Below are positions 24,791 through 37,100 of a DNA stretch of 64,000 bases, one piece after another (positions within the stretch are counted from its first letter, which is position 1; the number at the start of each line of letters is the position of its first letter). Source of the stretch: Pyrocephalus nanus (Eukaryota; Chordata; Aves; Passeriformes; Tyrannidae). The translations under genes were made by a program, and so were the position numbers. The stretch covers positions 15,483,501-15,547,500 of the forward strand of contig CM076267.1 in the NCBI GenBank assembly GCA_038380795.1, given 5' to 3'. The notes beneath the pieces are model-generated. The model saw only the letters and a program-made list of their open reading frames with translations. It had not been told where the DNA came from and did not search any database.

Positions 24791-27700
24791 TAGAATGGCC
24801 TCTTTCAGTACTGCATTTTCATATTTTATTTAGTGCTCTAGACCTTTCTATTTTTGATGTCACATTTGCAAGGTTAAAGAGGAACTTTCTACTGATGCTG
24901 CATGAATATGTTAAAAAAAAAAAATCTTTGAATAAGTGTCCTCCATGAAGTTCAAGTCTAGATTAAAAGACTCCAGAGTGGTGTAGACTTCCATTTCCTT
25001 TGCTGAATTTTTTTTATGGCTATAGAAAAACCCTTATCAGTAGATAAGGTGCACCTAGGTGCAGTCTGCTGGCTGGTGGACTGACAAGATGCTGGAAATA
25101 CATACCTATAGCTTTCCAGAGATGGGGAACTGAGAGACCAGGGTAACTCTTTAAGAAGGGTTGCAACAGCAACCAGAGGAGGGTAGCTCCCTGATTTGAA
25201 TCAGATATTAGCAAAGGACAGACAAATGTCAAATTGAGGACCAGGAAGGATGTCGGGTTATCACATGTAGTTATCTACAGAGACCATTGCACAGTCCTCT
25301 CTGGGAAGATCTAATGCTTCTTTCAAAGGTAGCAATTTCTTGTATCTTTTATGTAAGAAAACTTTCAAAGGACCTCAGTTATTTTAAATTTCTCTGCACT
25401 TTCCACCTGACACTTGTGAGACAGTTTATCCCTATACCTTTCTCTGAGTTAGTGCTAGCTACAATACCTTTTTTTCCCTCCTGATGAATGACTTCCATCT
25501 ATTACTAAAGAAAAGCTTAATTCCACCAGTAGACTATCTCCTGCACCTGCTTCCTCTTTGTTGAAGAGCATTAGCCAGAACTGTACGCTAAGGTGTAACA
25601 AATATACAGTCTAAGAAAAGAGGATTGTGGACAACTCAGGAGGAAGTGGTGAATTCATCCCCTTTTGGTGGAAAGGGACATCCCGAAATGAGAGCAACTC
25701 TGTCAACAGTTGTAGTGCTGTTGCAGTTTGAACCAGACCCATGTACATCTGCAAAAATAATTTGTGCAGCAGTCACTGGAGGGGTAATAAAGATTTATTT
25801 TTTTTTTAATCCAGTCATTGGTAGAATGAATGGATATTGTCAAAAGAATCCCTTTCCTGTTTTAAAAATAAGCATATCTTGCTTTAGCTTCTGCAAGACA
25901 CAAATGCCCCAATCACTACCCCTTCCTTTCTGGATCTCAATGCAGGCCTTCAAGGGCAAAACAAAGAAGTTCAAATTCTAGTGAGACCTGTGGAATGCAG
26001 CTCATAGTGAGTTTTATACAGAGGGTCTTCAGGAAACCAGGAAGTTTCCTTTGGAAAGTGAAAAACAATTCTCACCTGAAGAAATAAATCTAAATAAGTT
26101 GAAGGTGAAAGTATTGGAGTTTGGAATGGGCTGTGTTAATGGTCTACAGGGACAGGAGCTGTGAGAGAGGAACTGCTGTCCATCACTGTTGTTAAGGCAT
26201 TCTCCTGTTATTTTGTCTTGTGTGAAGTTTTCAGCTCAACCAGCTTCAAATCCAAGGAAATGTCTCCATTCCCTGAACTAAATAAGACTAGTTATGTTTT
26301 TGACGGAACCTGTGGCTGCCTGCACTGAAAGTGAATAACCAGAGTGAGGCCAGGCAGGGGCACTGTCTGCTGTGTCACGCGCTTTCCACACAGTACTCAT
26401 GCCTGTCACCTGGGTTCAAAGGATCCCCAGAGAGAGGGGAACGTGTTTGCTTTATCCTCAGTGTCTCCACTGAATGAGCTAAAATTTTGAATCTAAATTC
26501 ACAGTTTAAGAATTTCAGAGATCAGGTTTGTGGTCTCTTCGAAGGTTTCTACTGCAGAGGAGGTGTAACTCTGGTCCTGAGGAAGGCTTACGCTTGTATG
26601 CAGGTCACAGTTTGCCTCTGAACACCATACAGATTGTCCTGATCAGTTTGGCTTTCTCCTGTCTATCTCAGAAAGAAGGAAGGTGAGACTTGGCACAGCA
26701 CTGATCACTCAGGTCTTCTAACTCTCTTATGTTTGCAGCATAGGAAGCTGTCATGTTAAGACTCTTAACAAGCCCCAAAATAGCAAGATAGTGGATGATT
26801 GGTAGAAATGGTTTTTTAAAAGTTTGCTATATATCAAAGGTTCTTTGAAGAAGAAAACAGTTTCCTGGGAAGAATGTTTTCTTGAGCATCATTTGCAAGT
26901 TACTCCCTGTTGTACTGTGTTTTGAGCTCTGTAGAAGCTGTGAGGGTTTGCCCACATAACCTTCAGCTACATGTTTGCCTTCCATGTCCACTCTTTCCTC
27001 TAGTGTTCAGGGCAGTGTCTGCTATTCTCCCATCTGGTCACCGATCCTGCTTCAGACACTCTGTCTTTATTTCTAACCAGTTGCAGGGAGAAGGGAATCC
27101 TGTGTTTGGCAGAGCTTGTTTCAATTCTGTTTGATTTTGCTTAGCTCTCATAAAGTTGATCCCAAAGGGCCCTCTCCATTGCATCAGCTTGCTGCTTACT
27201 TTCAGCTTCCATGCTTTTGCTTGCTTGCAGGCAGTCACCCAAGAGCAAAGTCAAACAAACTAGGCTACCAGGAGGCCAGCCAGAGGCTGTTCTTGCAAAA
27301 GAAATTTCACCCATCTTACCCAGAAAAGGGTGGGGAAAGAGACAAATTCCCTATTAAACTGCTGGCCAAGGGACACCCTGAATACTCCCATCTCCCTTTT
27401 GAAACAAATATAAATAATTTATTTTTGTTATGGGGGTGGAGGGACCTGTTATGGACACAAGAATTTTACTGCTTGTAGTTTCAATCTAAATTTCAGCTGC
27501 CAGCATTTCAGGGCTATGTAACAGCCAAAACAGAGAAAAAAATAAAATGACCACAAACTTAACAGTAAAGCTGCAAAACTGAAACACTCATAAGTTAAGG
27601 AAAGCCAGATGTAAAGGTGCCATAGTGAAGCTCTGTTCATCTTTTTTTTGTTGTTGTTAGACATTATCACAGCCTTCACCTAATGAAATAAGGAACACTG

Positions 27701-30700
27701 TCCAATTTGCATTTCTTTAATATCTGGAATCTGCTCCTCTTCTGGTCTGGGTAGATATTAAAAAGAGAAGAATTGGGACCACAGGAGATGATGTCTACCT
27801 GCCACAATGTTCTCCAGCATCCGGTGCCAGCAAGCCCTACTCTGCTCTTGGCACACAAAGCAGTAGCACGCTGCATGCACAAGAGCAGTGAGGGAATTGG
27901 ACCGTGCTCCTCGCATGTTGAATATAGTTGCCAAACAGTGAAAAACTTTCTTTTAAGCCTGTGGGGCTTTTTTTAACTTTACAACTTGACCATATTTATG
28001 TAGATTTTTGTTTTTCACATTGATGGTATAAGGGCCATCTGTGAGACCAGGGCAGTCCTCCTGTCAAATTTTACATTCCTATTCTAAGCAAAGGCATTAC
28101 AGTTTTTTAATGGAATTGTTGTTTAATTCTTCTTTCACTTGGGCAAATAAATGTCTTTCTTCAATTTTCACTGAGAGAGGAACTCTCTTAGCTGGAACTT
28201 GAAAGAAAATAATTCTGAAGCAGTGACATGGAAAACTTCAGGTTGAGCTATTTCAGTGTGATAATGTTAAATGATAAAACAGAGGCTTTTCTTAAAGAAA
28301 AAAGAAATTAAATCCTATCTGCATTTCCTATGTTTACAAAACATGGAGTGATAGGGCTGTTCAGGAACCCCCATGTAAATTCCCATTCCTTGTGTGAATA
28401 GCACCAAATTCACCTCAAATCCTGCCATTGATTTGTATGGAGGGTCAAGAGTCCAGAACCCTCAACTTCTTCAGGGGTACTGAGTACACTTAAACAGAGA
28501 CAAGGTTGCCTGACGCCAAGTGCAGGAAAGACAAAGGTCTATATTAATCCTTCTGTTCCCAGGAGACACCAAAGCATGGTGTCAGCATGAGAACACCCAA
28601 GTACTCTCTTATGACCTCAGCTGTGGCTTGATGACCTTCATCAAGTCCTATGAAAGCGCTGTGCCTGAGCAACCCCTGTCAGCAACCCAGAGCTCTACAC
28701 AGTCCTGCTGTCTCCGCTTGGAAAATTTCCTTGGCTTTGCTTCCTCAGCAACTTTTAAAAGCTCCATCGAGACTGTAACTCCAATGGCTCAAGTCAGCAA
28801 AGCCACACTGTTCATCCATTCCCAAACACATTGCTCATTTTGAGGAAAAAAATGGAATTAAAAGCTTTCTTTAATACCTGTGCTTACCTATATATATATG
28901 TATAAAACAATAAATAAGGAAACAAGCATTTGAGGCAAGCTGAAAATATTTTTTGCTTTTTATTGCCTCTGCTTGAATCAAACCATTTAGATTAACGTTA
29001 TTCTTTCCAATACATTTATGAGTGTATTACTTCCATGGCTCATTTATGATGTGGGAAGTGTGTGAGGGGCATGTGCCTCAGAGCCCACTGGGTCTGTGCT
29101 GTTCGGCCCAAAGAAAAGGCGAACAGCCATTATTTTCTTTGTCTTTATTTTCATGGAAACAGAAAGTGGATTTGAGGTGAAACATCTGGCTTGTTTTGGG
29201 GAAAAGTTATTTATCTCTTCTTTCCCCTTGGCTTTTCAATTTTTTCTCTTTTTTTTCCTAAACTCTTGCCCCTTTATAGAGTAAGAGTCTTGTTTGAAGC
29301 CCATTGAATTTTTCCATCAGCTTCAGCAAGACCTTGGATCAGGCCCTAGATACAGATATGGATTTCTTTCCACTCTCCTTTTTAACTGTCCTCTTTTGAT
29401 CCCTGGTGGAAATGCTTGTGCATTTGCTGAAGCGTTTGGTATATCCCTGCCTACTGCATGTGGAGGTGTGTTTCTGTATTCCTAAATTTCTATTTATGCC
29501 AACATCCTAGATAATATACAAGCATTTTGGTTAGTTCAGAAGGAAGGTAAAGTCTCTTCCACAGGAGACAAGATCATGGTGAACTGAGGGAAAAGGCCTA
29601 TGACACTGATTCTAATGCATTGCATCACTGTCAGGGACAAGTCAATTGTATATGAAAATAAAAAGGAGCCTACATTTTATTCAAATCTCTACCAGACCAT
29701 TAAGAGCTCCAAGTATGTGAGAAGTTATGTCATCTAAACCTGCATGTGATCTACTGTTTGAAGAAGTTCCCCAAGGATGTGCTCATGGTCCAAGTGACCA
29801 GGACAGCAGCACTACACACTGAACTTCATCCTTCCTAAACAGCAGGTTTTGGACAGAAATTTCGAGTTTTAATACCACCACTACTGGCTGACAGTCTCTG
29901 GCATGCAATACGCATATGAACCTAGAGCTGGAGAAATTTTTCTTTTTCTTCAAATAATGGCATCCTCTACGTATTAGCAAAAATAAATCTTGCATGTCTC
30001 GTATTCAGAAAGGCTTTCTACATCTGGTATTTCTATGGGAAGGCACTGATTCTACTTAGAAGCTAGCCTCCAGCCAAATTTAGCTTACATTGGCCTTGAT
30101 GTTCAGTCAGTAATGGAGTGAATGGATATTTTCTTAGGCATATATCACTTCAACCACACAAGAATACCTTTTTTTTTTTTTTGGCGGAGGGGGGGGAGCC
30201 TTAAAATACAGGTGTCTCACTGGGTATGTTTGAAATCCATTCTTGTTGAGCCCATTTTGCATCTTGCTCAAGATTTCCATCTGACCCTGTGTACATACAC
30301 TCTAACATCTCATATATTGTGTCAGCTTTGAGAAAGAATTTATAGCTGAGCAGTTCACCTCTGCCAACTGTCCTCCCTCTCTTCCTAATTTATGAATCGG
30401 CAAAGAGATCAATGTTATTCAAAAAATCTTGCTACTTGACATTGTTTACGCTAATTCTTTCTGTATCTGAGAATTGAACTTAGGTTATAACCCTGCATTT
30501 ATACACATTACTCTTATTCTGCTTACATTTCATCAGTGCACCTTTTCATTTCTGTGTTCTTTCCTATTAGTCAGGCCCTCTTTGCCTCTTCTCCCTGAAC
30601 ACCAAAGCAAAGTGTCCATATGATTTCTGGTTTCTCCTGACTTTCAGAACTGACCTGGGGACAATTTTCTCTAAATTAATAGAATCAATTGTCAAAATCA

Positions 30701-32921
30701 GACTTGGTTTCTAAATCAGTTATTAAAATTCTCTTCTAGGAGGCTTTGCTCTCTGTGCTGGTTCTCTCATGGTCTCTCTTCCTCTTTCTGCTTACCAAGA
30801 GCAGCTCTGAAATTTTGATCCCCACTCCACCAGGTCCAGCTTTTAGCCTTGTTTCTGTATTCTACACCCTCCTGGTGAGCCAATAGATACTTGTCTGATG
30901 TAAAACCACACAGGGTCTCTCTTCACTTGTCTGCACATGATGCCTCCCTTATTGTTCCTCTTTATGTAGCTAAGGAACCATTTCTTATCTCTGCTAGCCT
31001 TATTCAGGGGTTTAGCCTACATGGCTTCTCTGGAGGTTTGACTAATCAGAAGTGTCTTTTGTAGCTTTCTTTAAAGCTGCACCGGGACATATAGCCAATA
31101 GGAATATTTGCACAATATTCTTTGGTTTCCTAGAGCAAGGTCCTGTACCCTTATGGTCCCTGAGGTGGAGCATCCTCAGGAGTGCTCATGAGCATCTGGG
31201 TTTAGGAAACTAGTAATATCTATCTTGTTGCTCCCAAACAACACACTTATTTTTAAATAACTTCCCTCTTTCTTGGCTTAAAGTCCATCTGCTTTTGTTT
31301 CCTACATTCAAAGGATCTTATAGGAGAAAGTGGGTGGTCATCCAGCTAGAAATACCATCAAGCTCTCACACCATCTGACTGTTTCCTAAGATCCTTCCAA
31401 GCATATTGCCCAAAAGTGACCTCCAGAATACTTGTGAACTGGTGGGGATTAAATGTTCAGACAAAATATGTGAGCAACAGATGAAGCTGTATTGTAAGAA
31501 GCTATTCATCAAGGAGATTCCTCCACTTGTCTCTTGACAAGGTCTGAAACAACATCTGGACCAGAATTTTTGTCACATGATTCTAAATATGCTGACATTT
31601 GACTTCAGTGACACATTCTGATACCCTTTCAAAATGAGCACCTACCAGATGAGGATTTAATTTAGATTTAAGATTGTATTTACTGTCTATTAATAAAGTA
31701 GTACATAATAACTCAAACCACATTTATTGAGACTGTTGTTATTATGTAACAGGATATTATGCTTCTGTTACTTAGTTGGAACCGCTCAATTATATATGAA
31801 TTAAAGAAATTTTCTAGTTTACTAAGAAGCCAGGAGTTGTTCTTAGCATGGATTTGGTGTTGGTAACCAGAGCAACCTCACATTGTGGAAATTAGGTTTT
31901 TCCTAGGTGGCAGCTGCCCATAATTTTGGCTCTCATTCTTGACTTGTACAGATCACCCTGAAAAGGGAAGATGAGGAAAGGTAGAGAGCAGGGTTTCAGG
32001 AAGAGGGGGCTAAAGAGACTGGCCCAACATAACAGCAAGTTCGAGGTTGACCAGCGTGTGACTGCGGATCTCCTGAACTTATACGTTCATTTAATTTACC
32101 CTTGTGCTGCAGATGGAAATCCTGCCCTGCTGCTATTCCATACCCCAGGGTCATCTCTTTACTGCCCAGCAAGTGTTCCCCTGTGGTGTGGGAGTCTCTT
32201 TTTAAAAAAGAAATCAAAAACTTTGAAAGACCTTTTTTTTTTCTTCATAACGTAGAAAGGGAACATTTATGAAATCTCAGTTTCATGGGGTGGAAAATTG
32301 CTTCCCTCTCTACTCTAGAGCAGATTGATAAAAGACTCATGATAGCAATTGAATTCAGAGGGGATTTTTGATCTGTTCAGCTGTGCATAATCCTTAATAT
32401 TTTTACAAGTCACTGGAGGCATTTAGTAGGGTCAACATGGTATGAATCTGGACCTGAAAGTGAAACACAGTGTCTGTCAGAGGGGCCAGATTTTAACTGG
32501 AAACTAAATTTCATTTTAGAGGAAGAGGAAAATACCATACTTCTAATGAGATCCAGGGCACTCCAGAGAGCAGCCTGCAAAGAATATTTAAATAAAAAAA
32601 AGTCCTGTTTAGAAAGACCTTTTGTAAATTACTCCTTGATATTGTAGGTAGATAAACACACTTGAGTTCATTTCTCACAAATTAAAAACCATATATAAAA
32701 CATGCTGATGACTTAAAATAAGATTTTGAAAGTGGTTTTAACTTCAACCAGGAAAAGTTGATCATTATTTTTCAAATTGCTCAGAGAAGCTAAAGAGTTT
32801 CTTTTCTTAAATATTTAGAAGGGGATTATTTTTATATGACAATGGAAAGCAAGAACCAAATTCCTTGTAAGTGAAAAATTCCAGTTTTCATGGGATGCTT
32901 TCAATTGAAGGATGAATTGAG

Positions 32922-32952
32922 GGGGGGCTTTTTTTTTTTTTTTTTTTTTTTT
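32922..32952 (+). repeat. G7 followed by T24 homopolymer
   Basis: A seven-G run at 32921-32927 leads through one C into 24 consecutive T (32929-32952). It is the longest homopolymer in the window. On the minus strand it reads as poly-A, but I can find no retroposon body or flanking duplication, so it is annotated as a simple repeat. Confidence 0.9.
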
Positions 32953-33350
32953 GTTAAGTTTAGATTTCTGCACCTTGAAATAATTCAGGCTATTCAAAAC
33001 ATAGTACAAATGTTGGTGCTTATAAATGAGCTTTTAGGAGTGGTAGTGAAGATTTTGTTTCAGTATTTTGCTCAAACAAGGTGAAACCTTGAGCTCAGGT
33101 TTTGATCCTTAAATAGTTTTTTGATGAGGATGGAGTTTTTGTACTTTGTGCATTGCAACAGCCAGAGGATGAGAGCCTAGGAAGAAAGGATAGTGGGTTC
33201 CTGCCTCTTCCAGCATGCAAGACCCTCAGAACAACCTGGGAAATGGATAGAGATGCACTCACCCTAAGAGGACCAAAGCCAGGGTTTCACTACCTCAAAA
33301 GCAAAAGGAGGCAAAGGCAAGAGGTTTTACTTTCCTATTTCACCAAATTT

Positions 33351-33398
33351 CTTAAAGAAGCTGAAAGTACTTATCTTAAAGAAGCTGAAAGTTATTTT
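33351..33398. repeat. Two-copy 24-bp tandem duplication
   Basis: CTTAAAGAAGCTGAAAGT at 33351 recurs at 33375, a 24-bp period with copies differing only at their right ends. Because the period is a multiple of three, the forward frame crossing it shows an eight-residue repeat (LKEAESTY then LKEAESYF). That frame lacks other signs of coding. Confidence 0.85.
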
Positions 33399-34132
33399 GG
33401 TTGAGGGATGAGGATGACATTCCTTCCTCTCTCTCCCTCTATTATTCTTAACCTATGGCCTCAAGTGATTTGCTCAGTACAGCAGAGCCTTGAAGTCAGA
33501 GATCTCAGCAGAATAATGATGGCATGTGAAAGGATGTAGTGTCCTTGTGTGGTAATTAAAACTAAGTCAGGGCTAAAGAGATTAGTAACCAAATCCAAAA
33601 GGAAAAATTGGGTGAGGAAGAGTTAAAAACATCTCTTTCTTTCCCTTGCGTGCAAGTGCAAGGCTGATAAAATAACCAAGTGTGTTGAAATCAGGCATTT
33701 CAGGCCAGAAACTGGTCATTCCCAGCTCTCTGGGGAATAAGGGCAATACCTGTCTCCATACCACACATCAGGCCACACATGGATTTTTTTAGTTGGACTG
33801 CCCCTTAGTCAAATTTGAGTGGGTTATCATCATGTGAAGGAGCATGGCACAACCCCAAACCCCCGAACAAATTCATTGTAACTTCTTTTGCACTGGGTTG
33901 ACTTTGTCTGCACTCTGGGTGTAGAGGGAGAAGAGAGGAGAGAAAAAGAAATTATATAAGAAAAAAACATATTTTTGCCTTCCCTCCATCATATATCAGT
34001 GGATAATGAAATTTTTCAACTGATTAGATGCCCCATTCGTTGGAAAATTTGGAAGCAATCATGCAATTATATCGCAAAACCTCAGAGTCATGTACATTCA
34101 GCCAAGTAGAGAAACCAACTATTAGCAAAAAT

Positions 34133-34189
34133 AGAGAGAGAGAGAGAAGAAAAGAAAAGAAAAAAAAAGAAAAGAAAAAAAAAAAAAGA
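34133..34189 (+). repeat. 57-base polypurine tract with mirror repeat
   Basis: Every base from 34133 to 34189 is A or G. A (GA)n head passes into a GAAAA-type stretch. The G positions 34154, 34159, 34169 and 34174 are symmetrical about 34164, so 34150-34178 is a 29-base perfect mirror repeat. Polypurine mirror repeats can form intramolecular triplex (H-DNA) under torsion. Confidence 0.85.
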
Positions 34190-37100
34190 CTATTTATATT
34201 GCAATACTGGTCCTAAAAAATGGAAAAGAAAACACAATGGAAACTTTCCTGCAAACAATTAAAGGAGAGGGAGAAGACTCAGGATGGGCCTGGTGTTTCA
34301 GGATAAATATAGTATTTATAACATAGTAAGAGCTGTTTTTAGTGGGCCTTAATTGAAACTACATTGCTTACCCCTCTACTTCTGCATCCCGGTGCTACAG
34401 TCCGTGAGGAAAAGAGAGACTGGGTGACTTTCCTAGTAAGGGACTGGTACATCTCACAGAGAAAACAATGATTGGCAATGCTCATAGCAAGGATTTGGGG
34501 CACTTTTCTAAACAGGGGCATGGACTTATGCTCTGCTCCACACCACAGTGTCCCTACTGACAGGCACTGTTCAGCCCAGCCCCCATCTGCTTCAGGAGGC
34601 ATCAGACACATAGACTTCTGCTAAATTAAGTAATTTGCCTGAACTAATACTTCTTCTAATAGGAGGGTTTCTTGCTCCTCTTGGTGGCAGGATGAAGGGA
34701 AACATTGCTCTTGTGCACCCCCAATCATTTAGATAAGGACTCAGAAATGCAATGTTTTAATTGGTAGGAAGATGGAGCAATTTGGATATTTTTGGCACAT
34801 ATGAATGAGAAAAAAAAGTTGAGATGAGCCAAAGCATAAACCGAACCTGAACTAGCCACTTACCTGATCACTTTACCTTCTCCCCATGCTGATTGTGACA
34901 ACTAATTTTTTCCCACAGAAGGACTTCATCTCATAATCCCTTTTGGGATTTGAAATTCTCTCTAGTTTTGATGTCTTGGTACTATTCTATTAATGGAAGA
35001 AAAGTGTCCCTTCCCCTTGGCAATACAGATATGTTACATTCACGAAAAACTAAAGTGTTTTTATTATTTAATACCATTATTTTCCAAGATAAAAAGAAAA
35101 TATTTGGCAGTTTCATGCTTGTTTGTACTGTGGTTTGATCATGTTCCCCAGAAAAGTGGGAGCTGTTCTTTGGATTCTACCAACTCTCCTGGGGTGAGAG
35201 GAAATTGGTGGCTCTTTGGGAGCTTCCTGGAATGTAAAATGTCATTTAACAGTGGCTTTGTGTCCTCAGAGTCTTGGGATCTCTGGTTTCTCAAAGGCCT
35301 AGGGAATGCCAGAGAAGGATGGACAGTTAGAGGGGTTAAAAAGGGGAACTTATTAGAGGCATATTCAGACCAGAAATTGCAAGAGAACAGTTACATTCTT
35401 TGCCTTATTCTTTACATGAATTTTGAGAGCCAGTGGTAAAAAAACAAACTGTCACAGGGCTGGATCCAGTCCTGGTAGAGGCAGGGTTATGTTTTTGTTT
35501 TGTTTTCCACCGAAAACTCAACACCCCGATTTTTTCTTCTTCTCTTGCACAGAAAGAAATTTAATTCAACACAGAGCTCTTCACCCACCAGCTCTCACTG
35601 TCCTACTGAGTCTTTTACAAAATCTAGATGCCAGCAGGAGCAGGGCTTTTTTACAAGAATTATTTGCCTGGTCTCTGGATGGTTTTGCATCAAATCTGTC
35701 TCACTACATGGGAGATGAATGCTGCTCTCTAATTTGCTCACATTGAAGAACCAAGACCCTACCAGACAATTGACTGGTAGCAGAGCAAGGCTTACAGCAA
35801 GAACAGTGAGAAATGGCAATCTCATGTACTTACAAACAAGATGCAGTGATGGTTATAGCCATCGAGACTGAACAAGTTTTGCAAGGAGATCAAAATGACA
35901 GTGTTTTTCCACCTGTTGAAGGACCTGACATTGTCCTCTGTAACTGTATGAGGCTGACTTTAAAAAGACCTCTTAAAAAAAAAGTATTTTCATGAAAGCA
36001 CAAAAATGCTTCCTGGTCTGACAGGAACTAATTTTTTTGTACACAAAAATCCATCATTTTTTTTTAGGAAAGGAGAAAAAAGTTTATTTTTTATTAATTT
36101 CTGTTGAGTGGATGATCTCCAATGTTTCCTGTATGCTGGTCATTGCCTTTGTCTCCCCTAAGACATGAAGGATCAACTTGAGCCAAATTCTGTCTAGGGA
36201 GCTCATGAAAATCACTGAGTTGTGTTCTCTGTTTGTATCATGAACTGAGAATAAACTTTGGCCTCCACTTTCTGGGTCTAGAAGTTTCACCCCTGTGCAC
36301 AGAACTGCATGCCATTTTAGACAAATGTTACAGTCTTGGTTATTGCCTTTTCATCCAAAAGAATTCTTATGCCTTCTGATCTGGATGGGGTTTTTTCCCC
36401 CACTGTTCTTCTCAGTACAGTGACTGCTCACTGCAGCTGTGAAATGGAACCCTTGCACAACCCATTAAGTCCCAGATGAAGGACTGTAAAATAAAAGATT
36501 GAGGGTCAGTGTTCTCAGCCTGCCAGTTCAGCTGCTTCACCACTTTGTCCTCAGCATCTTCTAAACTGGGATTATTATAATATCTGAAACTCAGACTAGT
36601 AAAATGAGAGGCCTGGGAGAGAACTGGTGAACTTTATTATCCTATCTTGCTAATTTCTCAATCATTTAATTCTCTCTGCATGATTTAAATTGTTGACTGG
36701 AGTTTGAAGGAATATCAGCTCTTACAGCTTCAAAAGTTCTTTCACATCCCCTGTAGAAAAGGAAGAACTTATACGTAGATCATCCTCAGTCACTAAATTT
36801 GTCTCCATTTCTGTATCCCTGAAGGTCTCCAGAGAGCTGATCTGAAATCAAGGTTATTTCACATGAAATCAAATCTGAAGTTGGAACAGTTTGGTTTGGG
36901 GACTTCAGACTCATATTAAGCAGAATAGGAATCATTCCTTTAAACTGTTTGAACCCACTGGAATCTTTTTGGTGATCAAGGGGGTCAATTTTGCCATATG
37001 GAAACTGATCTTTAGAGGGGAAAATAACATGCCTGCAAAAGAGAGAAAAAGTCCTACAACTCTGCACACACATAATGTTTCTCTTTATATATTAAAAATT

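Larger units (their letters stand above)
24790..34130. other. Long non-coding stretch, no gene seen
   Basis: Frames up to 126 codons occur on both strands (for example 25625-25981, 27116-27478 and 28520-28843) and none resembles a known protein. Low-complexity items are a T14 then G8 stretch at 30169-30196, a T24 run preceded by G7 at 32922-32952, and a TA-rich stretch at about 28889-28905. The 31640-31830 part is AT-rich with several TTAAT and ATTA words. A 24-bp tandem duplication is at 33351-33398. I see no RNA gene or confident retroposon. Confidence 0.65.

Noticed and set aside
32929..32952. T24 run as the tail of a minus-strand retrocopy
   Set aside because: There is no recognisable body to the right and no target-site duplication.
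32815..33084. Lysine-rich and phenylalanine-rich frames across the T24 run
   Set aside because: They are homopolymer translation artefacts.
34615..34680. Possible MIR fragment
   Set aside because: Only about 20 bases resemble the family, too few to separate from chance.
34993..35439. Longest forward frame (148 codons)
   Set aside because: Its length is about the chance maximum for this much AT-rich DNA. The product shows no domain, signal peptide or family resemblance.
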